The position numbers and the translations under genes were made by a program. From assembly GCA_022705125.1 (NCBI GenBank), contig JAKJFB010000026.1, forward strand, positions 1-16,264: DNA of 16,264 nucleotides, written 5' to 3'. Shown piece after piece: positions 6,761 to 13,618 of this stretch (positions are counted from its first letter, which is position 1; every line of letters begins with the position of its first letter). The stretch is from Pseudomonadota bacterium (GTDB lineage Bacteria; Pseudomonadota; Gammaproteobacteria; Pseudomonadales; UBA5518). The notes below the pieces were generated by a model, which made no database searches, was not told the DNA's origin, and worked only from the letters and a program-made list of their open reading frames with translations.

Positions 6761-7948
6761 TCAGTGGCCGGGCTTGTCGTCCTTGCCCTTCTCCTCCATT
6801 TCCTCCAGCGACAGCGTCAAGCCCGTCGAGGTCCGCGTCTCCAGTCTGCCGTCGGAGGTCGATCTCTCCTCCAGTGCCAGGCTGCCGCCGGACTGGTCCA
6901 GCTTGATGCGCAGGCGCACGTCGTTCTGCGAGTCCGCGTTGCGGATCGCCTCGTCCATCGAGATCCGCCCTTCCTTGTAGAGGTTGTAGAGCGCGGCGTC
7001 GAAGGTCTGCATGCCGAGCGCCTCGGATTTCGACATGATTTCCTTGATCGATTCGAACTCGCCCTTGATGATCAACTCCTCGATGGTCTTGGTGCCGAGC
7101 AGCACCTCGACCGCCGCGCAGCGCTTGCCGTCGACGGTGGGGACGAGCCGTTGCGAAACGAAGGCACGCAGGTTCTGTCCGAGGTTCATCAGCAGCTGCG
7201 GGCGGCGCTCCTCGGGGAAGAGATTCACGATGCGGTCCAGCGCCTGGTTGGCGTTGTTGGCGTGCAGCGTGGAGATCGCCAGGTGGCCGGTCTCGGCGAA
7301 GGCGAGCGCATGCTCCATGGTCTCGCGGTTGCGCACCTCGCCGATCAGGATCACGTCGGGCGCCTGGCGCAGCGTGTTCACCAGCGCGTTGTGGAAGCTG
7401 CGCGTGTCCACGCCCACCTCGCGCTGGTTCACGATGCACTTCTTGTGGCGGTGCACGTACTCGATCGGGTCCTCGATGGTGATGATATGGCCGCCGCTGG
7501 TGCTGTTGCGGTGGTCGATCAACGCCGCCAGCGAGGTCGACTTGCCCGAGCCCGTGCCGCCGACGAACAGGATCAGGCCGCGCTTGGCGTTGACCACCTC
7601 CTTCAGCACCGGCGGCAGGCGCAGGTCATCGAACTTCGGGATCTCGGTGGTGATGTTGCGCGCGACGATCGAGACCTCGTTGCGCTGGCGGAAGATGTTG
7701 ATGCGAAAGCGCCCGGCGCCGGGGATCGAGACCGCGAGGTTCATTTCCAGTTCCTGCGCGAACTGCTGGCGCTGCTCGTCGTCGAGGAGGGCGTGGGCGA
7801 TCCCGGCGATCTCGCCCGGCTTCATCGGCTCGGTCGCCAGCGGCTTCAGCGCGCCCTGGAACTTCGCGCACGGCGGCGCGCCGGTGCTGAGATAGAGGTC
7901 GGAACCGTCGTTCCTGGCCAGGATCCGCAGGTATTCCTCGAAATTCAC
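6761..7948 (-). CDS. pilU: PilU-like type IV pilus retraction ATPase
   Basis: Hexameric AAA-like secretion ATPase of the PilT/PilU family, working with PilT at the cytoplasmic base of the type IV pilus to retract it. It has 395 residues. Visible are the N-terminal PAS-like region (SDLYLSTGAPP, 16-26), Walker A GGTGSGKST (130-138), the Asp box IITIEDPIEY (155-164), Walker B DVILIGEVR (198-206) and the His box GHLAISTLHANNANQALDRI (221-240). LFPEERRPQLLMNLGQNLR and the long C-terminal part (NDVRLRIKL, 342-350) favour PilU over PilT. The start is GTG at 7948, with GGAG 10 bases upstream and MNFEEYLRIL at the expected PilU start. The last 45 residues form an acidic, low-complexity extension. No pilT lies upstream, where it is usually found, so this may be a second, orphan copy. 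Confidence 0.92.
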   Translation of the reverse strand: MNFEEYLRILARNDGSDLYLSTGAPPCAKFQGALKPLATEPMKPGEIAGIAHALLDDEQRQQFAQELEMNLAVSIPGAGRFRINIFRQRNEVSIVARNITTEIPKFDDLRLPPVLKEVVNAKRGLILFVGGTGSGKSTSLAALIDHRNSTSGGHIITIEDPIEYVHRHKKCIVNQREVGVDTRSFHNALVNTLRQAPDVILIGEVRNRETMEHALAFAETGHLAISTLHANNANQALDRIVNLFPEERRPQLLMNLGQNLRAFVSQRLVPTVDGKRCAAVEVLLGTKTIEELIIKGEFESIKEIMSKSEALGMQTFDAALYNLYKEGRISMDEAIRNADSQNDVRLRIKLDQSGGSLALEERSTSDGRLETRTSTGLTLSLEEMEEKGKDDKPGH

Positions 7949-8150
7949 GGCGTTGGCTCTCCAGCCAGGCAAGGTGCAGCAAGCATAGGCATTTATCCGT
8001 GCTCGCGCCGCGCGATTTTCGCCTGCCGCGGGCCGCACCGGGCTTCGCTTGCGGCGCGCGTGATAGCCGTCACACTGCAGCAGCGCGCCCAGCGTGAGGC
8101 CCGATCGCCTGTAATGCGAGAACCTGGAGAGATGGACGATGCGCCGTGTT

Positions 8151-8185
8151 GCGCACCGGGCCGCGGCGCATGCGGCCCGGTGCGC
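8151..8185 (-). terminator. strong GC hairpin after aqpZ, terminator-like without T-run
   Basis: The arms 8151-8164 and 8172-8185 are perfect 14-base inverted repeats around a 7-base loop. The hairpin starts 6 bases past the aqpZ stop codon in the direction of transcription. No T-run follows on either strand, so it is not a classic intrinsic terminator; it may protect the mRNA 3' end or act in the GC-rich U-less fashion. Confidence 0.55.
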
Positions 8186-8191
8186 GCGGCG

Positions 8192-8878
<687 letters not shown>

Positions 8879-8995
8879 GCGCTTCTCCCTGCTGTTGTCG
8901 ATTCTTTTAATCCACCAGCGGTCGGCACGGGATCGCAGCCGATCCGCCGCACCGCATTCTGGTCCGCTTCGGGGCACCCCGTCAAAGGCGCGCGA

Positions 8996-9193
8996 TCACG
9001 ACTCCCGGGGCGCATCGCACAGGCGGCAGTTGAGCATGAAGCCCAGCATGCCCGCGCGGCCCTCGGCGCTCGTCACCCAGGGGCGGTTCACCCACGGCGG
9101 GTCATGACGCACGTGCTGCATGTGCCCGCATTCCAGTTCGGCCACCCAGTGCCCTTCCTCGTCCTGGTGGAAGCCCACGATGCCCCGTTCCAT
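8996..9193 (-). CDS. DUF3565 family small protein
   Basis: Small protein of 65 residues matching the DUF3565 family, of unknown function. The characteristic core is GHWVAELECGHMQHVRHDPP (14-33) followed by NRPWV (36-40) and a C-terminal CRLC pair (56-59). Cys22, His24, His27 or His30 together with Cys56 and Cys59 could form a zinc site; this is inference from their arrangement. The ATG directly follows the TGA stop of the upstream gene (TGAATG), so translation is almost certainly coupled. It is the last gene of the compact run that begins with the deaminase or VOC gene. Confidence 0.85.
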   Translation of the reverse strand: MERGIVGFHQDEEGHWVAELECGHMQHVRHDPPWVNRPWVTSAEGRAGMLGFMLNCRLCDAPRES

Positions 9194-9622
9194 TCAGTGC
9201 TGCCCTTCCCTCGGCGGCGGCGCGCCAATGCCGGTAGCCAGTCGCTCGAGCAGCTGCGCGCACAGCCAAGGCCTGCCGGTCCCGAATTCGAACAGGCGTG
9301 TGCCCGCGAGCCCGGGCGGCCACAACACGCGGCTCGCGCCAGTGACCGCGGCGTCCAGCCCCGGAACGATCGCCCCGCCGAGCCTGAGCCCGAGCGCCGC
9401 GAGCGCCTCGTCGGCGCCGAGGGCGCAGCGCGACGCCTGGAACCAGCCCCCGCCGGCATCGACCACGAAGGCCAGCAGGTGATCCTCGCCGCAGCCCGCC
9501 GTGGTCAGCTCCCCGACTGCGCGGATGCTGTCGGCGTCCACGCGCCAGGCAGCGCCGCCGGGCCCCGCATAGACCAGCGCGCCGCCCTGCAGCGCGAGCG
9601 AGGCCGCGAGGCAGACGCTCAT
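9194..9622 (-). CDS. hypothetical protein, 142 aa, mostly conserved-looking alpha/beta
   Basis: I do not recognise this family. The predicted protein has 142 residues without a convincing signal peptide or membrane segment, though the first 20 residues are hydrophobic (CLAASLALQGGALVYAG). Features that look conserved are AAWRVDADSIRAVGE (25-39), WFQASRCALGADEALAALG (in 60-78), and ASRVLWPPGLAGTRLFEF (95-112). ATG at 9622 is preferred; a GTG six bases earlier (9628) is possible, and neither has a clear ribosome site. The gene follows the DUF2959 gene by 25 bases and abuts the DUF3565 gene, so coupled expression with both is likely. Its coding status is supported by the tight packing and codon bias, not by homology. 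Confidence 0.7.
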   Translation of the reverse strand: MSVCLAASLALQGGALVYAGPGGAAWRVDADSIRAVGELTTAGCGEDHLLAFVVDAGGGWFQASRCALGADEALAALGLRLGGAIVPGLDAAVTGASRVLWPPGLAGTRLFEFGTGRPWLCAQLLERLATGIGAPPPREGQH

Positions 9623-9647
9623 GCGCACACCCGCGCCGACGCCGCGC

Positions 9648-10295
9648 TCATTCCTCGGCCCGCAGCTCGGCGATGAACGCGTCGGCCTGCGTGATCGCGC
9701 TCTCCATCTCGCGCACCAGCCTGTCCACGTTGGCCTGCACGCTGACCACCTCCTCGCTCAGCCCCGCGATCGCGCGCGCATTGAGGTTGTGCTTCATGAA
9801 CAGCACCTGGTCGCGCAGCGGCACCAACACCGGCTCCAGCCGCGCCTCGGCCCTCTTCATGGCCGCGAGCAGCTGCGTGTACTTGCGCTTCGTGGCGTCG
9901 TACTTGCGCTGGCTGGCCTGGCGCAGCGTATCGCTGGAGTACTGCCCCAACTCCGCCTCCCACTCGCTGAACAGCGCCCCGGACACGTCCTCGACCGCGC
10001 TGATGCGCTCACGTACCGCGGCGGCCCGCGCTTCGCTCTCCTGCAGCGTCGCATCCAGCTTGTGGTACTCGCGCTCCAGGTCGCCCCCCTGGAAGGCGAC
10101 CACGCCCCTGAACTGCTCCATCGCGGTGAGGAACTGCTCCTTGGCCTCGGTCTGGGCATCGCGCGCCGCCACCACGCGATCGACCATGATGTCGCGCTTG
10201 TGCACGCCGAGCTTTTCCATGGTGCCGTAGTAAGCGCTGCTGCACGCGCCGAGCAGCAGCGATACGGCGAAAAGTATGCCTGGCCCTGCTTTCAT
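9648..10295 (-). CDS. DUF2959 family lipoprotein
   Basis: Predicted lipoprotein of 215 residues in the DUF2959 family, function unknown. The signal peptide ends in the lipobox LGAC with Cys18 as the lipidation site. The residue after it is Ser rather than Asp, which favours outer-membrane sorting. The mature part, about residues 40-215, is rich in long alpha-helical heptad-like stretches (for example MVDRVVAARDAQTEAKEQF at 37-55 and EVVSVQANVDRLVREMESA at 182-200) and probably forms coiled coils in the periplasm. Start ATG at 10295 overlaps the stop of the upstream 85-aa gene by four bases (ATGA), implying translational coupling. Its role with a cytosine deaminase and small unknown proteins is not evident. 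Confidence 0.9.
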   Translation of the reverse strand: MKAGPGILFAVSLLLGACSSAYYGTMEKLGVHKRDIMVDRVVAARDAQTEAKEQFLTAMEQFRGVVAFQGGDLEREYHKLDATLQESEARAAAVRERISAVEDVSGALFSEWEAELGQYSSDTLRQASQRKYDATKRKYTQLLAAMKRAEARLEPVLVPLRDQVLFMKHNLNARAIAGLSEEVVSVQANVDRLVREMESAITQADAFIAELRAEE

Positions 10296-10549
10296 GTCAT
10301 GTCTCCACTCATTTGCGCGAGCTTGTGGCGCACTGCCTCATCGTCCGTGACGGCGAGCAGCGCGCCGCGGATGCGGTCCGCGTAGCGTTGCGAAGCCAGG
10401 CCGGATCGTATCAGATGCAGTCCTTGCAGCAGCTCGTCGATCAACAGCCAGTGCTCATAGTCCATGCCGGGCGAACCGCCACGGCGCGTCCAGCCGTCGG
10501 CGTCGCCACCGCAGGCTTCGTAGGTCTCGAGCTGCTTCAGTGTCAGCAT
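10292..10549 (-). CDS. hypothetical protein, 85 aa
   Basis: Small soluble protein of 85 residues that I cannot assign to a family. The sequence starts MLTLKQLETYEACGGDADGW and has a central helical segment (YEHWLLIDELLQGLHLIRSG, 31-50). It lacks a signal peptide, a membrane segment and cysteine pairs. ATG at 10549 has GGAG 9 bases upstream. The gene starts 38 bases after the deaminase stop and overlaps the start of the DUF2959 lipoprotein gene by four bases. That packing, and codon use like its neighbours, support it as a real gene despite its size. Confidence 0.75.
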   Translation of the reverse strand: MLTLKQLETYEACGGDADGWTRRGGSPGMDYEHWLLIDELLQGLHLIRSGLASQRYADRIRGALLAVTDDEAVRHKLAQMSGDMT

Positions 10550-10587
10550 GGGTCAATGCTCCACGGCAGCGCGTCGCCGCTCCCTGT

Positions 10588-11028
10588 TCACTCGCCGATA
10601 TCCTCGGCCCACAGCCCCGGATGCCGCTGCATGAACTCGCGCATCAGCGCGATGCACCGCGCGTCCTGGATCACCCGGATCCGCACGCCACGGCTCGCCA
10701 GCCACTGCTCCTCGCCCATGTACGACCGGTTCTCGCCCACGACTAGCCGGGGAATGCCGTAAAGAACGACCGCGCCGCTGCACATGGCGCAGGGCGAGAG
10801 CGTCGTGTACAGCGTGCACTCGCGGTAGAACGCGGCGTCGCGGCGGCCGGCGTTCTCGAGCGCATCCATCTCGGCGTGCAGGATGGTGCTGCCCTGCTGG
10901 ACGCGGCGATTGTGCCCGCGCCCGACGATGGCCCCGTCGTGGACCAGCACCGATCCGATCGGTATGCCGCCCTCGCCGAGGCCGCATTCCGCTTCCTCTA
11001 TCGCTGCAAGAAGGAAGGGATCCGTCAT
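10588..11028 (-). CDS. cytosine deaminase, yeast Fcy1-type (CDA fold)
   Basis: Zinc nucleobase deaminase of 146 residues, predicted to convert cytosine to uracil and ammonia in pyrimidine salvage. The zinc and catalytic residues are visible: HAE (His51, Glu53) and PCAMC (Cys80, Cys83). Beyond the general fold, the sequence tracks the yeast enzyme closely from memory: GRGHNRRVQQGSTILHAE, YTTLSPCAMCSGAVVLYGIP, VVGEN and the exact C-terminal EDIGE. Asn40 and Asp143 occupy the places of yeast Asn51 and Asp155, which bind cytosine. This is unlike the amidohydrolase CodA that most bacteria use, and unlike TadA, which lacks the EDIGE end. ATG at 11028 has AGGAG 9 bases upstream. It opens a compact run of co-directional genes. 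Guanine or another base as substrate is possible but less likely. Confidence 0.88.
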   Translation of the reverse strand: MTDPFLLAAIEEAECGLGEGGIPIGSVLVHDGAIVGRGHNRRVQQGSTILHAEMDALENAGRRDAAFYRECTLYTTLSPCAMCSGAVVLYGIPRLVVGENRSYMGEEQWLASRGVRIRVIQDARCIALMREFMQRHPGLWAEDIGE

Positions 11029-11100
11029 GGGTTTCGCTCCTGGTCATCAACCGGCATCAGGCGTCACCGCCGCCGGGCAGCCTCAGTTTGCCGCGAGCGC

Positions 11101-11478
11101 TTACCCGGCAGCCTTGCAGACCGCCTCGATCCGGTGCCCGTCCGGATCGACCAGGAACGCCGCGTAGTAGTGGGGCCCGTAGTGCGGGCGCCGGCCAGGC
11201 GCGCCGTTGTCCGTGCCCCCGGCGCGCAATGCGCATGCATGGAAAGCGTCCACGGCCGCGCGCGACGGTGCGGCGAACGCCAGGTGAAAGCCGGGGCCCG
11301 GAGCCGCGGCATCCGGCCGCTGCTGCAGGTAAAGCACGTCCTCGCCATCGAGCAGGCCGTAGCCGATGGCATTTCCCGCCTCGAATACGCGGCGAAAGCC
11401 CAGCGCACCGAGCGCGGCGTCGTAGAACGCGCCGGACAAGGCCAGGTCGCGCACGCCAAAGGAAATGTGATGAAGCAT
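11101..11478 (-). CDS. VOC family (glyoxalase/bleomycin-resistance fold) protein
   Basis: Metal-dependent vicinal-oxygen-chelate protein of 125 residues, a single-domain member that would act as a dimer. It begins MLHHISFGVRDLALSGAFYD, the typical first betaalphabeta module, with His4 as likely metal ligand. The second module contains GFHLAFAAPSRAAVDAFH (63-80), where His65 is a candidate ligand, and ends in HYYAAFLVDPDGHRIEAVCK with Glu118 as the usual last ligand. The family includes glyoxalases, dioxygenases and thiol transferases; nothing here fixes the substrate. ATG at 11478 has AGAGG about 8 bases upstream. A gap of 72 bases separates it from the deaminase gene downstream, so it may share its transcript. 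Confidence 0.88.
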   Translation of the reverse strand: MLHHISFGVRDLALSGAFYDAALGALGFRRVFEAGNAIGYGLLDGEDVLYLQQRPDAAAPGPGFHLAFAAPSRAAVDAFHACALRAGGTDNGAPGRRPHYGPHYYAAFLVDPDGHRIEAVCKAAG

Positions 11479-11532
11479 GGTCGCGCCTCTGCCTCAGATG
11501 CCGCCTTCGCGCTCGACGACCAGGACGCGGGC

Positions 11533-12075
11533 CTAGGGCTCCGGCACGGATACCGGCGCATTCGATTGCTCCGGCTCCGGCGTCGGCGCTCCCGGCAGGG
11601 CGTTCATGTTGTCGATGTCGGCGGCAATCTTCCAGTCGCCATCGCTCCCGCGGCGCAGGACCAGCACGAACTTGCCGTGGTCCGGTTCGCCGGCAGCGGG
11701 CGCGAAAGCGCCGACGATATACGCCATGTCATGTGAGACCGCGTACGCCAGCGCGCGCAGCGACAGCGGGGTGCCCGCGGCTTCGGCATACCCTGCCGAT
11801 ATCCGGGCGGCGCCGCGCGCGGGTGGGCTGCCGCTATGCAATGCCATGCCGTCCATTGTGAACATCCCGGCAAGAGCCGACGGTTGCTTCTGCATCCACG
11901 CCAGCTCGTAGTCGCGCAGCACGCGATCAAGCCCGGGCGGCAATGCGACCGTGGGCAATTCGACCGAGGGAAGGGCGGCGGACGGCATCGGGACCGCCTC
12001 GGGCAGTTCCTGCGCCTGCACGCCGGCGCTGAGGATGAGCGCCACTGCGAATGACTTCGGGATTTTCGTGCGCAT
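11533..12075 (-). CDS. secreted NTF2-like (SnoaL/DUF4440-type) protein
   Basis: Predicted exported protein of 180 residues. Residues 1-22 look like a Sec signal peptide (MRTKIPKSFAVALILSAGVQAQ, cleavage probably after VQA). A proline-rich spacer (ELPEAVPMPSAALPSVELP, 23-41) leads to a domain of about 48-160 with the layout of NTF2-like proteins: an opening helix (DRVLRDYELAWMQKQPSALAGMF), the middle strands MALHSG and the closing KFVLVLRRGSDGDWKIAADIDN. Such domains bind small ligands or act as isomerases; no catalytic residues can be assigned. A second Pro/Glu-rich tail follows. ATG at 12075 is chosen because AGGAGA lies upstream and the signal peptide begins here; the open frame extends to 12204 but lacks support. 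Confidence 0.75.
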   Translation of the reverse strand: MRTKIPKSFAVALILSAGVQAQELPEAVPMPSAALPSVELPTVALPPGLDRVLRDYELAWMQKQPSALAGMFTMDGMALHSGSPPARGAARISAGYAEAAGTPLSLRALAYAVSHDMAYIVGAFAPAAGEPDHGKFVLVLRRGSDGDWKIAADIDNMNALPGAPTPEPEQSNAPVSVPEP

Positions 12076-12208
12076 GGCGGCAAAATCTCCTGATACTGCA
12101 GCCCCTCGAGATCGTGGTGCCGCATGTTGAGGTTCTCGCGCATCACCAGGGACAGCATCTCTGCGGGATTGGCCAGACACTGTCATGGCGCATCGGCCGC
12201 ACACGCGC

Positions 12209-12637
12209 TCAGTCGCGTTCGGTGCGATCCTTCGGGCTGGAGAATTCCTTCACCGCGCGCAGGATCTGGCGAATGGTGATCTGGCCGAGCAGCGTGCCGT
12301 CGCTGTCGATCACCGGGCGGCGCCGTATCTTGTGCTTGAGCATGTCGGCGGCAATATCGACGATGTGATCGCCCGGCGATGCGGTGTGCAGGTTCTGCGA
12401 ACTCATGAATTCGCCCACGCTGCCGATGCCCGAGTCGTTGTAGGTCGCGCTCAGCACGCCGCGCAGGCAGTCGGTCTCGGACAGCACGCCGATCAGCTTG
12501 TTGCGCTCATCGACCACGCACAGGCCCGATATCTTGTTCACGAGGATCAGGTGGATGGCATCGAGGAGGTTCGCGTCGGCGCGCACCTTGACGGGATTCT
12601 GCACCATGTAGTGCTTCAGTTCGACCTGCTTCAGCAT
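12209..12637 (-). CDS. tandem CBS domain protein
   Basis: Cytoplasmic protein of 142 residues consisting of two CBS domains (about 8-62 and 74-130) with no effector domain. Such pairs bind adenosine nucleotides such as AMP or ATP and regulate partner proteins. CBS1 contains MVQNPVKVRADANLLDAIHLI, SGLCVVDERNKLIGVLSETD (38-57); CBS2 contains PGDHIVDIAADMLKHKIRRRPVIDSDGTLLGQITIRQIL in 88-126. The start ATG at 12637 is set by an excellent AGGAGG seven bases upstream; a frame extending to 12931 is not supported. A sigma-70-like promoter lies about 60 bases upstream. The gene is divergent from the decayed MscS-type gene. Its partner is unknown. Confidence 0.93.
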   Translation of the reverse strand: MLKQVELKHYMVQNPVKVRADANLLDAIHLILVNKISGLCVVDERNKLIGVLSETDCLRGVLSATYNDSGIGSVGEFMSSQNLHTASPGDHIVDIAADMLKHKIRRRPVIDSDGTLLGQITIRQILRAVKEFSSPKDRTERD

Positions 12638-12695
12638 GGATGTTCCTCCTGTGAGCCTCCACCACCGCGCGCCGGGCCCGCGAGCCCTCGCGGCT

Positions 12696-12723
12696 AATAT
12701 ACGCCGATGCCATCCGGCGGCAA
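12696..12723 (-). promoter_or_regulatory. sigma-70-like promoter for the CBS gene
   Basis: On the minus strand TTGCCG (12723-12718) and TATATT (12701-12696) are separated by 16 bases. The boxes match the -35 and -10 consensus at 4 and 5 of 6 positions respectively. The AT-rich -10 stands out in GC-rich sequence, and the predicted leader is about 50 bases. Confidence 0.5.
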
Positions 12724-12824
12724 CACTCGCGCCCCCCCTGCAGGCGCGGTGCGGTATCCGCAGCCGCCGGCGATGGGTTAACGTATTAAGGGTGTGCCGG
12801 GAAAACACGGGGCTGACTGCCGCG

Positions 12825-13609
12825 ATGGATCTGACATTCCGCCTGCAACTCGCAACCGCCGTCCTGGCAGGACTGGCGCTGGGCGGCATATTGCTCGCGA
12901 CCCAGCGCGCAGGGCGCGCCAGCGTGCGCAACGCGCTCGTGCTCCTGCTGACGTGCGCGGGCGCCGAACTGCTCGCCGCCAGCCCGATCGCGCCCGACTA
13001 TCCGCGCCTCGCGCGTGAGCCGCGATCCGGAAGCCGGATGCGATCCTGGTGGATGTCACCGACGGCTGCGCCCGCTATGCGCTGCGCTACTGGCTGCGCG
13101 ACCCCCAAGTGGACGACGCCACCGACTCGCGGGTGCGCGCCCATGCGCTGGCCGCCCTGGATCGCGCCGGCATCCACCTCGCTTCGCGTCGCGAGGAGCG
13201 CCTGGTGTTCGCCGAGGACGAGGCGCGCCGCGCGGCGCTGGCCGCCGCGGAGATCGCGCGACGCATGAATACCCTGCGAATGGTACCGCTGTTCGGCTCG
13301 CTGTCGGACGACGAAAGGGCGCAGGTTGCGCAGCACCTGGTGCACGCGCCCTTTCTCGCGGGTGACGTGGTGACGCGCCAGGGCGCCGTGGCACACTGGC
13401 TGTACCTCGTGATCGAGGGCGCCGCCGAGATCTGCGACGAGACCGGCGGCACGCGCCGTTACGTGAGTTCGCTCGGGCCGGGGGATATCTTCCGTGAGCG
13501 CGGCATGCTCACGGGCGAGCTGCGCGGCTCGGCCGCCGGAGCACACGCGGCGGCAAGCGCGCGTACCGATATGCTGGCCCGCATTCGCGCCTTCTTTGGA
13601 CTGGACTAG
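12825..13609 (+). pseudogene. decayed MscS-family channel with C-terminal cyclic-nucleotide-binding domain
   Basis: Remnant of a mechanosensitive channel of the MscS-cNMP type. The frame from ATG 12825 gives two hydrophobic segments (LQLATAVLAGLALGGILLA, then NALVLLLTCAGAELLAAS) and soon becomes non-homologous. In another frame, from about 13019 to 13609, runs the cytoplasmic MscS part (KPDAILVDVTDGCARYALRY, DDATDSRVRAHALAALDRAGI) and then a cyclic-nucleotide-binding domain start (MVPLFGSLSDDERAQVAQHL, GPGDIF). The phosphate-binding cassette is spoiled (FRERGMLTGELRGS instead of the usual FGE start), and after AGAHA the protein jumps to ARIRAFFGL, which looks like the family's normal C-terminus. 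The pore helix and beta-domain are missing. I infer a large frame-shifting deletion near 13010-13020 and a smaller in-frame deletion near 13545. The usual length is near 480 residues. A downstream-only product from GTG 13049 cannot be excluded. Confidence 0.78.
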
Positions 13610-13618
13610 GACAACCGC

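Noticed and set aside
8133..8191. Small plus-strand gene beginning ATGGACGATGCG after GGAGAG
   Set aside because: The purine run touches the ATG, so spacing is wrong, and the frame runs into the antisense of aqpZ without a protein-like sequence.
7949..8191. Missing gene in the 240-base gap between pilU and aqpZ
   Set aside because: Apart from the hairpin at 8151-8185 no frame with start, ribosome site and protein-like composition was found.
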